This document shows positions 9,212-18,584 of a stretch of 64,000 bases of DNA, piece after piece. This DNA comes from Chryseolinea lacunae. Its GTDB lineage: Bacteria; Bacteroidota; Bacteroidia; Cytophagales; Cyclobacteriaceae. The stretch is taken from contig NZ_JAERRB010000011.1 in the NCBI RefSeq assembly GCF_016735595.1, positions 186,001 to 250,000 of the forward strand. The letters run 5' to 3'. Each line of letters begins with the position of its first letter. Position 1 is the stretch's first letter. A program made the translations under genes and the position numbers. The notes beneath the pieces were generated by a model. That model was not told where the DNA came from, made no database searches, and was given only the letters and a program-made list of their open reading frames with translations.

Positions 9212-10507
9212 TTGGAAACCGCCGCGCTTCACAAACTCACGACGCAACTGGAATGCTCGCAGCGAAAGATGGACATCATCACCAAGGTGTCGTTCGAGCT
9301 GAGCAAGCTGGTGAGCCTTCCGCAAAAGCTGCATACCATACTTGACATTCTGAACGATCAATTCTCCCTGCAGAACAGCATGATTCTGGTGCCCGACGGC
9401 GAGCAGCGGCAACTCACCGTGGTGGCCAGTCACGGCTACGACGAAGATCCGAAAGACAAGGTGGTTCCCTTCGGGCAGGGCATCGTGGGGTTGTCGGCAG
9501 CGCGTCGCAAGCACATCAACCTCACGGGCATCCGCAGAAAACAACACTACATGGCCGCGGTGAGCCACGAAGGCGAATTGAACTTTTTGAAGCCCCTCGG
9601 GTTGCCCGATGCCGAGAGCCAGGTGGCCATTCCCCTTGTGGCCAACGACGCCCTGGTGGCTGTGCTCATGGCCGAGAGCCGAAGCTTCTGCGTGTTCACG
9701 CGCGACGACGAAAACTTTCTGATTACCCTGGCACAGCCACTCGCCGTGTCCATACAGAACTCCATGCTGTACGACAGTATGGAGGAAAAAATACGCGAAC
9801 GCACCGCCGAGTTACAAAGGCTCAGCGAAACCAAAGACAAATTTTTTTCCATCATCAGTCATGACCTCCGCGGACCGGTCACATCGTTTCAGAGTCTCGC
9901 GCGACTTTTCAGTCACTATCATAAACTTGGACAGACCGACAAGATTGATAGCCTCTGCGACAAGGTGGATCAGTCGGCCGACAACCTCAATCATTTGTTG
10001 GAGAATCTGCTCGACTGGTCGCTGAGTCAAACCAACGGGATACAATGTGTTTTTGAAACCATAACGCTCCCCGGATTTCTGAAACAAATTGTAGCGTTAT
10101 ATCAGGACAGTCTGCTGGCAAAAGAAATCACATTGAATCTATCTGTAGAAGATGATCTGACGCTGCAGGCCGATCACCACACGCTGGCCACGGCCATCCG
10201 AAACCTGGTCAGCAACGCCATAAAGTTCACACCTCGCGGAGGCGTCATCACGATGGTGGCCGCACGGCACGAACAACTTGTCACCCTTAGCATTCGCGAT
10301 TCGGGCGTGGGCATCGACAAACAAAAACGCGATGCGTTGTTCTCCCTCCGAGGCCAACGCACCACGTGCGGCACTGAGCGTGAGAAGGGTACGGGTCTTG
10401 GACTCATCCTTGTGAAAGAATTCACGGAGCTCAATCACGGACGTGTTGCCATCGAAAGCGAACAGGGACACGGCACAACCTTCACATTGACCTTTCCCGG
10501 AAAATAA
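9212..10507 (+). CDS. GAF-domain sensor histidine kinase
   Basis: This soluble kinase of 431 residues has a GAF domain at about 25-185, a short coiled coil (about 186-208), a HisKA domain with the phosphorylated His217 in FFSIISHDLRGP, and a HATPase domain with N box IRNLVSNAIKFTP and glycine boxes DSGVGID and GTGLGLILV. There are no membrane spans. An upstream-extended frame exists but runs inside the previous gene with unlike composition; the TTG at 9212, just after that gene's stop, is the better start. It closes the unit with the LytTR regulator and two split-barrel proteins. Confidence 0.92.
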   Translation: METAALHKLTTQLECSQRKMDIITKVSFELSKLVSLPQKLHTILDILNDQFSLQNSMILVPDGEQRQLTVVASHGYDEDPKDKVVPFGQGIVGLSAARRKHINLTGIRRKQHYMAAVSHEGELNFLKPLGLPDAESQVAIPLVANDALVAVLMAESRSFCVFTRDDENFLITLAQPLAVSIQNSMLYDSMEEKIRERTAELQRLSETKDKFFSIISHDLRGPVTSFQSLARLFSHYHKLGQTDKIDSLCDKVDQSADNLNHLLENLLDWSLSQTNGIQCVFETITLPGFLKQIVALYQDSLLAKEITLNLSVEDDLTLQADHHTLATAIRNLVSNAIKFTPRGGVITMVAARHEQLVTLSIRDSGVGIDKQKRDALFSLRGQRTTCGTEREKGTGLGLILVKEFTELNHGRVAIESEQGHGTTFTLTFPGK

Positions 10508-10538
10508 AGAAACCCCGGAAAACCGGTGTCTCTTTATT
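10506..10538 (+). terminator. Terminator after the GAF kinase
   Basis: An imperfect stem, AAAGAAACCCCGG against CCGGTGTCTCTTT, with an AAAA loop begins at the stop codon of the kinase gene and is followed by a short T-rich stretch. It looks like an intrinsic terminator closing the four-gene unit. Confidence 0.65.
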
Positions 10539-10540
10539 TG

Positions 10541-10957
10541 TGATAGACAGACGAGAACCTGCCCGACAGGCATGCCGTAAACGCATAGAAAAATACCCCT
10601 CCATGTTTCATCATCATTCCGACGGTGCGTGTTTTCACAACCGCTACAAATTGTATTCGCGTTTCCGCCGCTGGCACGGTCAGCGTTTCGCGGACACCTT
10701 TCTATTTTGTCGCATTCATGTTGACAGAAATGTTTACGGCATCGAAGCGGGTAACAATAATGCCGGGACAAACGCATTGGGCTAGCCACGACGTAGCCTC
10801 GTTCGATCATCCCTCTTTATCCTGAATTTTATTTACAGGTTTCAACATTGGTACCTGAAAATCTGTATGGATTTACACCAAAAGGGGTATTTCATACGGC
10901 GCTATAAGCATGAACTTTGTATTCAAAAAATGTTGCTTTTCAATATCCCCCCCTCGT
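10541..10957. other. Intergenic region without a clear gene
   Basis: About 400 nt separate the kinase terminator from the outer membrane protein. Short open frames here have no recognisable pattern. The last 80 nt should hold the promoter of the next gene; AACTTTG just upstream of the start resembles the end of a Bacteroidota -7 box, but there is no full match. Confidence 0.4.
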
Positions 10958-13372
10958 ATGAAAAAGAATGCTCTCTTGATTTTGTTGTTTGTTTCTGTTG
11001 GTACCCTTCCTGCACTAGGGCAGGCGTTGAAAGGGAAAATACAGGACGTGAACGGTGCGCCGTTGCCGTTTGTGAATGTGTTGCTGCTCGCTAGCAAAGA
11101 CTCTCTTCTGGTGAAGGGCGTACTCTCCGACACATCGGGTGTGTATGCGATCGATCATGTGATGGCCGGAACCTATTTGCTGAAGGTCACTATGGTGGGC
11201 TACAAACAGGTTAACCCGGTTCCGGTAAATGTTACGGGTGACGACGAACCAAAAAGTGTGATCATCACCCTGACCGAAGACAGCCGACAACTTGATGAAG
11301 TGGTGGTGACCGAGAAGCGTCCGTTTGTTGAGCAACATCTTGACCGGATGGTGGTGAACGTGGCCAACAGCATTATCGCCAGCGGAAGCACGGCGTTGGA
11401 GGTGCTCGAAAAGGCGCCCGGCGTCACCGTTGACCGGCAGAACGGTATGTTGCAGCTCCAGGGAAAAGACGGGGTCACCGTTCAGCTCGACGGCAAACAA
11501 ACCTACATGGCCATGGCCGACCTCATCACGTTGCTGAGCACCATGTCGAGCGACAACATCGACAAGATCGAACTGGTCACCAACCCATCTTCAAAATATG
11601 ATGCTGCCGGAAACTCGGGCATCATCAACATCCGGCTAAAGAAAAACAACAGCGTGGGCACGAACGGATCGCTCTCTCTGGGTGCCGGCACAGGCTACTA
11701 CGATCGGGAGCGAGGCTCTGTGCAGGTCAATCACCGGACCAAGGGCATGAACTTCTTTGGAAACTACAGCGTGAATCGCGGAGGAAATTATTTTGATCTG
11801 GAAACACATCAGACCGTGACCCGCAATGAAACGCAAAACTTTGCCGACAAGTCTACCTATGTTCACCTAATGAATAGTGGTCACAATGCAAAAGCCGGTG
11901 TGGACTATTTCCTCAGCCAGAACACCACGATCGGTGTGGTGTGGACAGGCTTCTGGAACGACAACGGCGAGGCAGGCACTGCGGAAAGTTATTTTCGAAA
12001 GGCAGCGAACGGCCCCGTCTATCTGCAGGCGCTGACCGACAAAACCATTGACAACGTTTCGTCCAATCAGATCGGCAACGTGAATGTGCAACACACCTTC
12101 GGCGCGAAAGGAGGGCAGTTGTCGGCCGATGTGGATGTGGCGCGCTATGTGCGCACGTTCTCGAACGCCCTTCATACCACTACCAGTTCGCCGGGCCAAC
12201 CCGTTCAGCCGCTCACCGGACTGCTGATGGAGATGCCGACCACCATCGACATACGCACCGCGAAGATCGACTACAACCGCACCATCGCCACAACGTGGAA
12301 GCTGGAAAGCGGTGTGAAGAGCAGCTACGTTTACAGCGACAACAACCTGACGTTGAGCCAGGGCGAGGACGGACATTTGACGGAGGACGTTTCGCAGTCG
12401 AACCATTTTCAATACACCGAGCAGGTCAATGCGGCCTATGCCAGTGTGTCGGGCAAGGCAGGCAAGGCGCAGCTCCAGCTGGGCGTGCGTGCCGAGCATA
12501 CCCACTCCGTTGGAAATTCCATTACCCTAAACAACAAGGTGGTGCGCGACTATCTTAATTTCTTTCCTGCCTTGTTTGTGTCGCGACCGTTGTCGGCGCA
12601 CCACACGCTCACGCTTTCTTACAGCTATCGCATAGACCGTCCCAACTATCAATCGCTGAACCCCGCGCGGTCCTATGCCGACCCGTATCTTTACAGCCAG
12701 GGCAATGCCTACCTGGTGCCGCAATACACGCATTCGCTTGAGCTGAAACATGGCTTTCACGAAAAGTTATTTACGTCGTTGTCGGCAAGCTTCATCAACG
12801 ACATGGTGTCGTATCTGGTGCAGCCTGTGGATAGCGTGATCACGGAACGCATTCCGCTAAACATCGGTAAGGCCCAATCCTACAGCCTCACCGTGAGTTT
12901 CCCCATTTCGGTTATGAAGGGATGGAATGTTCAAACAAATTTTCTCGGGGTGTATAGTCGTTTCGATTATCTTTTTCAGGGAACACCCGTGCTGGTGCAA
13001 CAGGTGTCGGGGCGCTTCAATGCCTCCAACACGTTTGTGCTGGGGCATGGCTGGACGGCCGAGGCAACGGGGTGGGTGAGGACGCCGTCGGCCTACGCGC
13101 AGTCGCGTGCCCCCTGGTTGGGGTCGCTTGACCTAGGCCTTCAAAAAGCCGTAACGCCCAGACTTCAGGCGAAGCTTAGCCTGCAGGATGTGTTTCACTC
13201 CAATCGTTTTATCGGGAAAATGGACAATCCCAATTTCAAATCGAACTATCGCCTGGCATTCGACACGCGTGTGGTGATGCTGAACCTTACGTATTCGTTT
13301 GGCAACCAGCAGCTCAAGCGGGCCCGCCAGCGAAGCACCGGCTCGGAAGACGAAACCCAGCGGACAAACTGA
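10958..13372 (+). CDS. TonB-dependent-receptor-like outer membrane protein
   Basis: This 804-residue protein has a signal peptide (MKKNALLILLFVSVGTLPAL, cut near GQA), a carboxypeptidase-regulatory-like beta-sandwich at about 25-110, a plug domain (ALEVLEKAPGVTVDRQNGML and later IDKIELVTNPSSKYDAAG) and a long C-terminal beta-barrel ending in LNLTYSFGNQQ. It matches the 'outer membrane beta-barrel family' group of TonB-dependent-like receptors in Bacteroidota rather than SusC. A longer frame begins at 10910, but the signal peptide fixes the start at 10958. There is no SusD-type partner and no enzyme next to it, so the ligand cannot be guessed. Confidence 0.9.
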   Translation: MKKNALLILLFVSVGTLPALGQALKGKIQDVNGAPLPFVNVLLLASKDSLLVKGVLSDTSGVYAIDHVMAGTYLLKVTMVGYKQVNPVPVNVTGDDEPKSVIITLTEDSRQLDEVVVTEKRPFVEQHLDRMVVNVANSIIASGSTALEVLEKAPGVTVDRQNGMLQLQGKDGVTVQLDGKQTYMAMADLITLLSTMSSDNIDKIELVTNPSSKYDAAGNSGIINIRLKKNNSVGTNGSLSLGAGTGYYDRERGSVQVNHRTKGMNFFGNYSVNRGGNYFDLETHQTVTRNETQNFADKSTYVHLMNSGHNAKAGVDYFLSQNTTIGVVWTGFWNDNGEAGTAESYFRKAANGPVYLQALTDKTIDNVSSNQIGNVNVQHTFGAKGGQLSADVDVARYVRTFSNALHTTTSSPGQPVQPLTGLLMEMPTTIDIRTAKIDYNRTIATTWKLESGVKSSYVYSDNNLTLSQGEDGHLTEDVSQSNHFQYTEQVNAAYASVSGKAGKAQLQLGVRAEHTHSVGNSITLNNKVVRDYLNFFPALFVSRPLSAHHTLTLSYSYRIDRPNYQSLNPARSYADPYLYSQGNAYLVPQYTHSLELKHGFHEKLFTSLSASFINDMVSYLVQPVDSVITERIPLNIGKAQSYSLTVSFPISVMKGWNVQTNFLGVYSRFDYLFQGTPVLVQQVSGRFNASNTFVLGHGWTAEATGWVRTPSAYAQSRAPWLGSLDLGLQKAVTPRLQAKLSLQDVFHSNRFIGKMDNPNFKSNYRLAFDTRVVMLNLTYSFGNQQLKRARQRSTGSEDETQRTN

Positions 13373-13557
13373 GGCGTTGACCCTGCGCTGACGGCGCAGC
13401 CCAAATCCAAAGCGCTAACGGGTAGCGGGAGGGGTTGGGCATGCGGACAGGTATTTTGAACCAAAAAAAGGGGCTTGGGATAGCCATTAATTGCAGGATT
13501 TCAGGATTGGAGATGCTGGAAAAACCCTGAATCTATTTTACAGTAACAAACATCGTG

Positions 13558-13565
13558 TATTTTTG
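13558..13565 (+). promoter_or_regulatory. Candidate -7 box, TATTTTTG
   Basis: TATTTTTG matches the Bacteroidota -7 consensus TAnnTTTG exactly and lies about 60 nt upstream of the histidine kinase start. The -33 element is not convincing. Confidence 0.4.
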
Positions 13566-13627
13566 AGGAAGGGGGGTTACTTGCCCTGGCGCCACACGTA
13601 TATGTTACATCGTTTAACTGTGAAATT

Positions 13628-15511
13628 GTGAAGCTCAGGACATTCCGGACCATGCTGGACCCGTTGGAAGGCGAAGCCGGCTCCATGCAAACGATGCGTA
13701 AAAGCGCCAAGATGACGGCCCGCATCGCCCTGGTATTCGCAGCGCTCACCGGCGTGCTCATGCTCGTTTCGGTGCTCAGCTTTGGGGTGTCGCGCGCCAC
13801 ACCGCTGTCGGCAGGAATGGCCCTTATTTTCATCGGACTGTTTTTTGCGAACGGCTACGGCCACGTCAACATCAGCAGCTTTTTGCTGTGCGTCATTCCT
13901 TCTGCCGTGCTGTTGACCATCACCATGGTGTTAAAAAAAAACATGCCCGGCGACGATCTGCACTACTTCGACAGTCGCATCATTCTGGTGGGCTTCTGCG
14001 CCCTTCCGGGCATGATCTTCAGTTCGCGCGAGCCGGTGCGCATGTATGGCGCCATCCTTTTTGATTTTCTGTGTCTTGCACTCTACGATCCCATCCACGA
14101 ATGGTTTGGGTTGGGCTATTTTCAACGGGGCTTTGCTAACGCTACGTATTATCACATCAACACCATTGCCATGCTGGTGAGCTTGTCGGTGGTAGGCGGC
14201 ATCATTTTCCTGAAACGCATAGTGGTGGCCGAAGAGGACCGGAACCGCGATCTGTTAAAAACAATGTCCAACCAGAACCATGAGTTGGAAACGCAAAACG
14301 AAGAGATTGCTGCACAAACGGAACAACTCACGGCCGCCTTCGAGCTCATTGAAGAGCAAAAGGAAAAGCTGGAGGAGTTGGTGCATTTAAAAAATCAGGA
14401 CCTTATCCAATCCAACGAAGAGCTGCGCAAAATCAACAGCGAGCTGCGCCAGTTTTCCTATACCGTATCGCACAACCTGCGCGCCCCCGTGGCTCGACTG
14501 CTGGGGCTCGGCAGCCTGGTAGACACCCGCGATCCGCACCTTTCGGCCGAGAACCGGCAGGTGGTGAGTTTGCTGCGCGAGTCCACGCTGGAGCTCGACA
14601 CCATCATCAAAGAACTTTCGCGCATCATCGACATCCGGAACGATTTGTACACAGTGAAGGAGAAAGTGTTTTTTGAGGAAGAGTGGACGCACGTCTACAA
14701 ATCGCTGCAGTCACAAATTGATGAAGGCATGTTTGTGCATACCGATTTCAAGGAAGCACCGTTTGTTTATACCATCCGTCCATTCCTGCACAGCATCTTA
14801 TACAACCTGGCCAGCAACGCCATCCGCTACCGGTCGCCGCAGCGACCTTTGCTGCTCGATGTGAAGACCACACTCCACCGGGGCTCCATCCGCATTGCCG
14901 TGAGCGACAACGGGCTGGGCATTAATCTCGATCAGTTCGGGAAGAATCTCTTTGGCATGTATAAACGTTTTCACACCCACGTGGAAGGCCGTGGTCTTGG
15001 ACTCTATCTGGTGAAAACACAAGTGGAAGCATTGCAGGGCACGATTGTGGCCGAAAGCGAACTGAACAAAGGAACCACGTTCACCATCGACATAAAACTG
15101 CCGGGCGATATTGAAGGACAGCTGTGTTTTGATTGTGACTATGGATCGGTGCTCTATAACGCACGCACCAATACCATGGGCCTCAGCTGGAAGCGCAAGG
15201 TGAGCAGCGAAGAATACAGATTGCTGTTGACCAAGTGCCTGGAGATGCTGCACGTCTACAACACCCCGCGGTGGATTGCCGATGTGCGCAAGCGTGGCAA
15301 CCTCGGCGAAAGCGATCACGTGTGGTTTGGTGAATCGATCCTGAACGAAGGATCAAAAAACGGGTTACGGAAAATTGCCTGCATCGACACCCCCGATCAG
15401 CAAAAACACCAGCGCGAACAGATGATTCTCACCGCGGGTCGGTTCAACATCGACATGAAATTTTTTCAGACACGCCACGAAGCCGAAACGTGGATTGAGC
15501 AGGAAGCCTGA
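13628..15511 (+). CDS. Membrane histidine kinase with extra C-terminal domain
   Basis: This 627-residue kinase has about six hydrophobic segments between residues 30 and 200, a coiled coil at about 200-275, a HisKA domain with His282 in FSYTVSHNLRAPV, and a HATPase domain with NLASNAIRYRS, DNGLGIN and GRGLGLYLV. After the kinase core (about 495) there are some 130 further residues (beginning CFDCDYGSVLYN and containing WIADVRKRGNLGESDHVWF) that resemble the stand-alone STAS/SpoIIAA-like proteins common in Cytophagales. The GTG at 13628 is taken as start; the ATG at 13652 is an alternative. No response regulator is adjacent. Confidence 0.9.
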   Translation: MKLRTFRTMLDPLEGEAGSMQTMRKSAKMTARIALVFAALTGVLMLVSVLSFGVSRATPLSAGMALIFIGLFFANGYGHVNISSFLLCVIPSAVLLTITMVLKKNMPGDDLHYFDSRIILVGFCALPGMIFSSREPVRMYGAILFDFLCLALYDPIHEWFGLGYFQRGFANATYYHINTIAMLVSLSVVGGIIFLKRIVVAEEDRNRDLLKTMSNQNHELETQNEEIAAQTEQLTAAFELIEEQKEKLEELVHLKNQDLIQSNEELRKINSELRQFSYTVSHNLRAPVARLLGLGSLVDTRDPHLSAENRQVVSLLRESTLELDTIIKELSRIIDIRNDLYTVKEKVFFEEEWTHVYKSLQSQIDEGMFVHTDFKEAPFVYTIRPFLHSILYNLASNAIRYRSPQRPLLLDVKTTLHRGSIRIAVSDNGLGINLDQFGKNLFGMYKRFHTHVEGRGLGLYLVKTQVEALQGTIVAESELNKGTTFTIDIKLPGDIEGQLCFDCDYGSVLYNARTNTMGLSWKRKVSSEEYRLLLTKCLEMLHVYNTPRWIADVRKRGNLGESDHVWFGESILNEGSKNGLRKIACIDTPDQQKHQREQMILTAGRFNIDMKFFQTRHEAETWIEQEA

Positions 15512-15535
15512 ACGCCGTGATGTGTTGGCTTATTT

Positions 15536-15778
15536 TTACCAGAATTTCTTCATCAACTTTCGCATGACGCTCTTTTTTTCCTCTACGAGGGTGAGATCCT
15601 TTTTTCGGATCAGCTCGTGCAGATACTCGGCAATGGTCGACATGGAGGTTCCGAGTCTTTCCCTGCTGTCAGACAACGTATAGGCGTGGATAATGTAGGC
15701 GTCATCTTCTTTTTCAACTTCCCATAGTTGGTGAAAACGTTCGTGTCGATAGGTGCCGGATAGATCTTTCATGATCAA
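15536..15778 (-). CDS. Small conserved-looking hypothetical protein
   Basis: This 80-residue charged protein begins MIMKDLSGTYRHERFHQLWEVEKEDDAYI and ends in a basic tail, RKLMKKFW. It has no signal peptide or membrane segment. A second ATG two codons in (15772) is also possible. It is convergent with the upstream kinase and lies only 25 nt from its stop. I do not recognise the family. Confidence 0.5.
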   Translation of the reverse strand: MIMKDLSGTYRHERFHQLWEVEKEDDAYIIHAYTLSDSRERLGTSMSTIAEYLHELIRKKDLTLVEEKKSVMRKLMKKFW

Positions 15779-16182
15779 TTTCTGTGCGTTACGGATAGTG
15801 GTTGGGGCGGAAACCTTTGGTTGTAAGGCTCACCCACAAAACCTCACTGATAAATTAGTGCCAACCTTGCGATACGGGTGTTCGAACCTTGGGATGGCAA
15901 GATGAGGTTGAATATTGAATGTTGGTATGTGTGCGTGGCGCCAGGCCTACCCATAACCACAACACAATGCGGAATTAACTCCACAACCTGAGGCATGAAA
16001 CACCGCGCGGTCGCCCTGGATTTATAATGAATATTTATTTCGCCGAAGCCTGTTGGGTTTTGTCGACCAGAATGGCTTGCCCGTAACTATGGAACAGGGC
16101 AGGGGCTTGCGGCATACACTTTGCAACTTCGACACGCATTACCCCCGCGGTTCAGAATCGATAACCCTAAAACAAAAGGCCC
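15779..16182. other. Intergenic region without a clear gene
   Basis: About 400 nt with no supported gene or RNA. Part of it must carry the promoter for the small leftward gene at 15536-15778. Confidence 0.4.
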
Positions 16183-16320
16183 ATGCAACCACACGTGAAA
16201 ACACTAAAAAATGATAAGCCTTACGTCACGCTCGGATGGAGCAAGGTGAGGCAAAAATCGAGCATCAGCATCATGAGCATATTTGTCACCATCCTACTGA
16301 TCCTATATGGATTGACATAG
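16183..16320 (+). CDS. 45-residue single-span membrane protein
   Basis: A short frame starts MQPHVKTLKNDKPYVTLGWS and ends with a hydrophobic helix (IMSIFVTILLILYGLT) of about 16 residues. An AAAGG sequence sits 7 nt before the ATG. It stands alone, convergent with the sigma factor gene whose stop is 20 nt further on. No family is recognised; it could be a small stress or envelope peptide. Confidence 0.45.
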   Translation: MQPHVKTLKNDKPYVTLGWSKVRQKSSISIMSIFVTILLILYGLT

Positions 16321-16340
16321 GGCAACACCATAGAGCCTTC

Positions 16341-17567
16341 TCAGCTTAGGAGGTCAAGCTTTTTTCGCAGCGCCTGTTTGTCCGTTTCGGTGCGCGCCAG
16401 CATGAGCGCCTCTTCAAAATGTTGTTTTGCTTTGCCATTATCGATGTTCGTATACAGGTCGCCCAACAACGCATAATAAAAGTGGTTGCTGGTGAGCTTC
16501 AGTTTTTCTGCTTCCCGAATGGCCTGCGCTTTCCCATTCGCTTTCCATAACGCATAGGTGCGATTAAGTGCCGCAATGGGTGTATATTCTATTTGCAGCA
16601 GTTGGTTGTAGAGCTGCAACATGCTTTCCCATTTTTCGCGTGTGTCCTGATGTTGTGTGTTCCAATAGGCAATGCCCGCTTCGAGGTGATACTTTGAAAG
16701 CGTGGTGCCGGTGGCGGCGCAATGCAGAAAATAGCCGCCTTTGCTAATGAGGTCGGTGTTCCAAAGGTTGGTGTCTTGCGCATCATAGAGCACAAGCTCA
16801 CCACGTGTGTTGAGACGGGCGTCGAAGCGTGACGCATGAAAACACATGAGGGCGAGCAATGCATTGACACGCGGTTTGTTGGTAGCCTTGTTCTCCACCA
16901 GCATGGTGCAAAGCCGCATCGCTTCCAGGCAAAGATCTTTTCGCAGCGTGTTGTTGCTGCTCACAGAATAATACCCTTCGTTGAACACAAGATACAGTGT
17001 GGTGAGCACCGGGTCGAGTCGAACGTCGATCTGCGCTGGATCGGGCATAACAATGTCAATCTTTTCGTCGCGCAGTTTTTCTTTGGCGCGCAGCAGGCGT
17101 TTGTTAATGGTTTCTTTTTGGGTGAGAAAGGCGTCGGCAATTTCTTCGATGCCAAAGCCGCACAAGATGCGCAAGGCGAGGCCGACCTGTGCTTCGGCGG
17201 GGATCACCGGATGGCAAAGCGCAAACATCATCTGCAATTGACTGTCGTTTATATTTTGCGGCGACAAATCAAGGTCCGGTTCGTGGACTGTGGGTGTAGC
17301 TTTGAGTTGTGGCGAAATTTTAGATTCGAACAGCTCGTGGCGTTGCAGATGGTTTTTGGCTTTGTTCTTGGCCACGGCATACAGCCACGCGGTTGGGTTT
17401 GGTGGCGTGCCTTCCAGTCCCCAGGTTTGGGTGGCCGTCAGAAACGTGTCGCTGGCGATGTCTTCGGCCGTTTCCATTTGGTCGAACCCAAAACGCTTGC
17501 AAAGCACGGACACGATCTTTCGATACTCCGTTCTGAACAAGTGGGGGATGAGTTCTACGTTGGCCAT
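16341..17567 (-). CDS. ECF sigma factor, ECF42-like with TPR-type C terminus
   Basis: This 408-residue protein has sigma region 2 at about 10-80 (DQMETAEDIASDTFLTATQTW, then PTAWLYAVAKNKAKN), region 4 at about 115-165 (GFGIEEIADAFLTQKETINKRLLRAKEKLR) and a helical C-terminal extension of some 230 residues ending in repeat-like LGDLYTNIDNGKAKQHFEEAL. That length and its neighbour, a DGPF/YCII protein 31 nt upstream, are the hallmarks of the ECF42 group. The start is the ATG at 17567; an upstream extension has unrelated composition. ECF42 factors are thought to be controlled through their C-terminal domain rather than by an anti-sigma factor. Confidence 0.9.
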   Translation of the reverse strand: MANVELIPHLFRTEYRKIVSVLCKRFGFDQMETAEDIASDTFLTATQTWGLEGTPPNPTAWLYAVAKNKAKNHLQRHELFESKISPQLKATPTVHEPDLDLSPQNINDSQLQMMFALCHPVIPAEAQVGLALRILCGFGIEEIADAFLTQKETINKRLLRAKEKLRDEKIDIVMPDPAQIDVRLDPVLTTLYLVFNEGYYSVSSNNTLRKDLCLEAMRLCTMLVENKATNKPRVNALLALMCFHASRFDARLNTRGELVLYDAQDTNLWNTDLISKGGYFLHCAATGTTLSKYHLEAGIAYWNTQHQDTREKWESMLQLYNQLLQIEYTPIAALNRTYALWKANGKAQAIREAEKLKLTSNHFYYALLGDLYTNIDNGKAKQHFEEALMLARTETDKQALRKKLDLLS

Positions 17568-17598
17568 GCGTGTGGTGATGAAACAGGTGGACGATGGC

Positions 17599-17952
17599 CT
17601 ACAGGTTGTGCACCGACACCACCTTTCGCACCTCAACGCTATTGCCTTCGCCGCCCAGGATAGGACACTCGCGGGCCATGTTCACGGCGTCGTCAAAGTC
17701 GGCGGCGCGAATCATGATGTAGCCGGCGATGGATTCTTTAATTTCGGCAAAAGGGCCGTCGGTCATCACATGGTTGTGTTTCAAAACTTTTCCCTCGGTA
17801 GAAAGTCCTTTGCCGCCAACAAATTTGTTCTGCGCCGCGATGCCGCCAACCCAGTCCTGATATTGTTTCATGTACACTTGCATCTGCTCGGGCGACGGCT
17901 GTGCATCCTTGGTCAGGATGTCGAGCCGGAATAATAATACGAATTCTTCCAT
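17599..17952 (-). CDS. YCII-related (DGPF) protein
   Basis: This 117-residue protein carries the DGPF motif that names the family (VMTDGPFAEIKESIAGY) and the ferredoxin-like fold pattern of YCII proteins. It lies directly upstream of the ECF42-like sigma gene, the standard arrangement for that group. Its biochemical role is unknown; in the family an active-site His/Asp pair has been proposed. It probably shares a transcript with the sigma factor and perhaps with the DHFR-like gene 71 nt upstream. Confidence 0.92.
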   Translation of the reverse strand: MEEFVLLFRLDILTKDAQPSPEQMQVYMKQYQDWVGGIAAQNKFVGGKGLSTEGKVLKHNHVMTDGPFAEIKESIAGYIMIRAADFDDAVNMARECPILGGEGNSVEVRKVVSVHNL

Positions 17953-18023
17953 GGTTCACGGTGTGTTTATGGTTACTCAATATACTATGAAGGGATCAAA
18001 AATCGCCCACACAACGGGGCCTG

Positions 18024-18584
18024 CTATTTTTTTTCGGGTGCATAACACAGCAGCACCACGCCGCTTTTGAACGTATGCGTCTTGGTGTGCGTCAGGTTCA
18101 ACGGCATGCGCAGCCCTTTGAAGGTGGGGGTGCCATCGCCCAGCGCCACGGGGTCGATCATAAACTGATATTCGTCGATCAGGCCCGCATCGGCCAGTTG
18201 AGTCACCAGTGTGCCGCTGCCCAGCACGGTCATGTCGGTGTTGCCTTTTTTGAGCTTTTTAATTTCATCGACCACATCGGTTTTCACGAGGCGTGTGTTT
18301 TGCCAGCCGGCTTTCTGAAGGGTGCGTGAGAATACAATTTTTTGCGTGCTGTTCATGCCCTTCGCCACGTCGGGCGCGCTTTCCAGTGCCATGGGTGTGG
18401 GCCAATAGCCGGCCATCATTTCGTAGGTGATGCGACCGAAGAGCAGGATCACGGGACCGACGTTCATGGCCTCGGCGGCATACCGACCTTCTTCCTCGCC
18501 GTGTTTGTGCCAGCGGGTGTCGTTGCCAGGACCTTTGAAATAGCCGTTCAGGGTTGTGAAATTGAAGATTACGAGCTTTGCCAT
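18024..18584 (-). CDS. Dihydrofolate reductase family (RibD C-terminal-like) protein
   Basis: This 186-residue protein has the DHFR/RibD-C pattern: MAKLVIFNFTTLNGYFKGPG at the start, LLFGRITYEMMAGYWP, KIVFSRTLQKAGWQNTRLV, and the nucleotide-binding segment MTVLGSGTLVTQLADAGLIDEY. These stand-alone proteins likely use NADPH but their substrate is rarely known. The ATG at 18584 is chosen because the N-terminal strand begins there; a longer frame has no family similarity. It is upstream of the YCII-sigma pair on the same strand. Confidence 0.88.
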   Translation of the reverse strand: MAKLVIFNFTTLNGYFKGPGNDTRWHKHGEEEGRYAAEAMNVGPVILLFGRITYEMMAGYWPTPMALESAPDVAKGMNSTQKIVFSRTLQKAGWQNTRLVKTDVVDEIKKLKKGNTDMTVLGSGTLVTQLADAGLIDEYQFMIDPVALGDGTPTFKGLRMPLNLTHTKTHTFKSGVVLLCYAPEKK

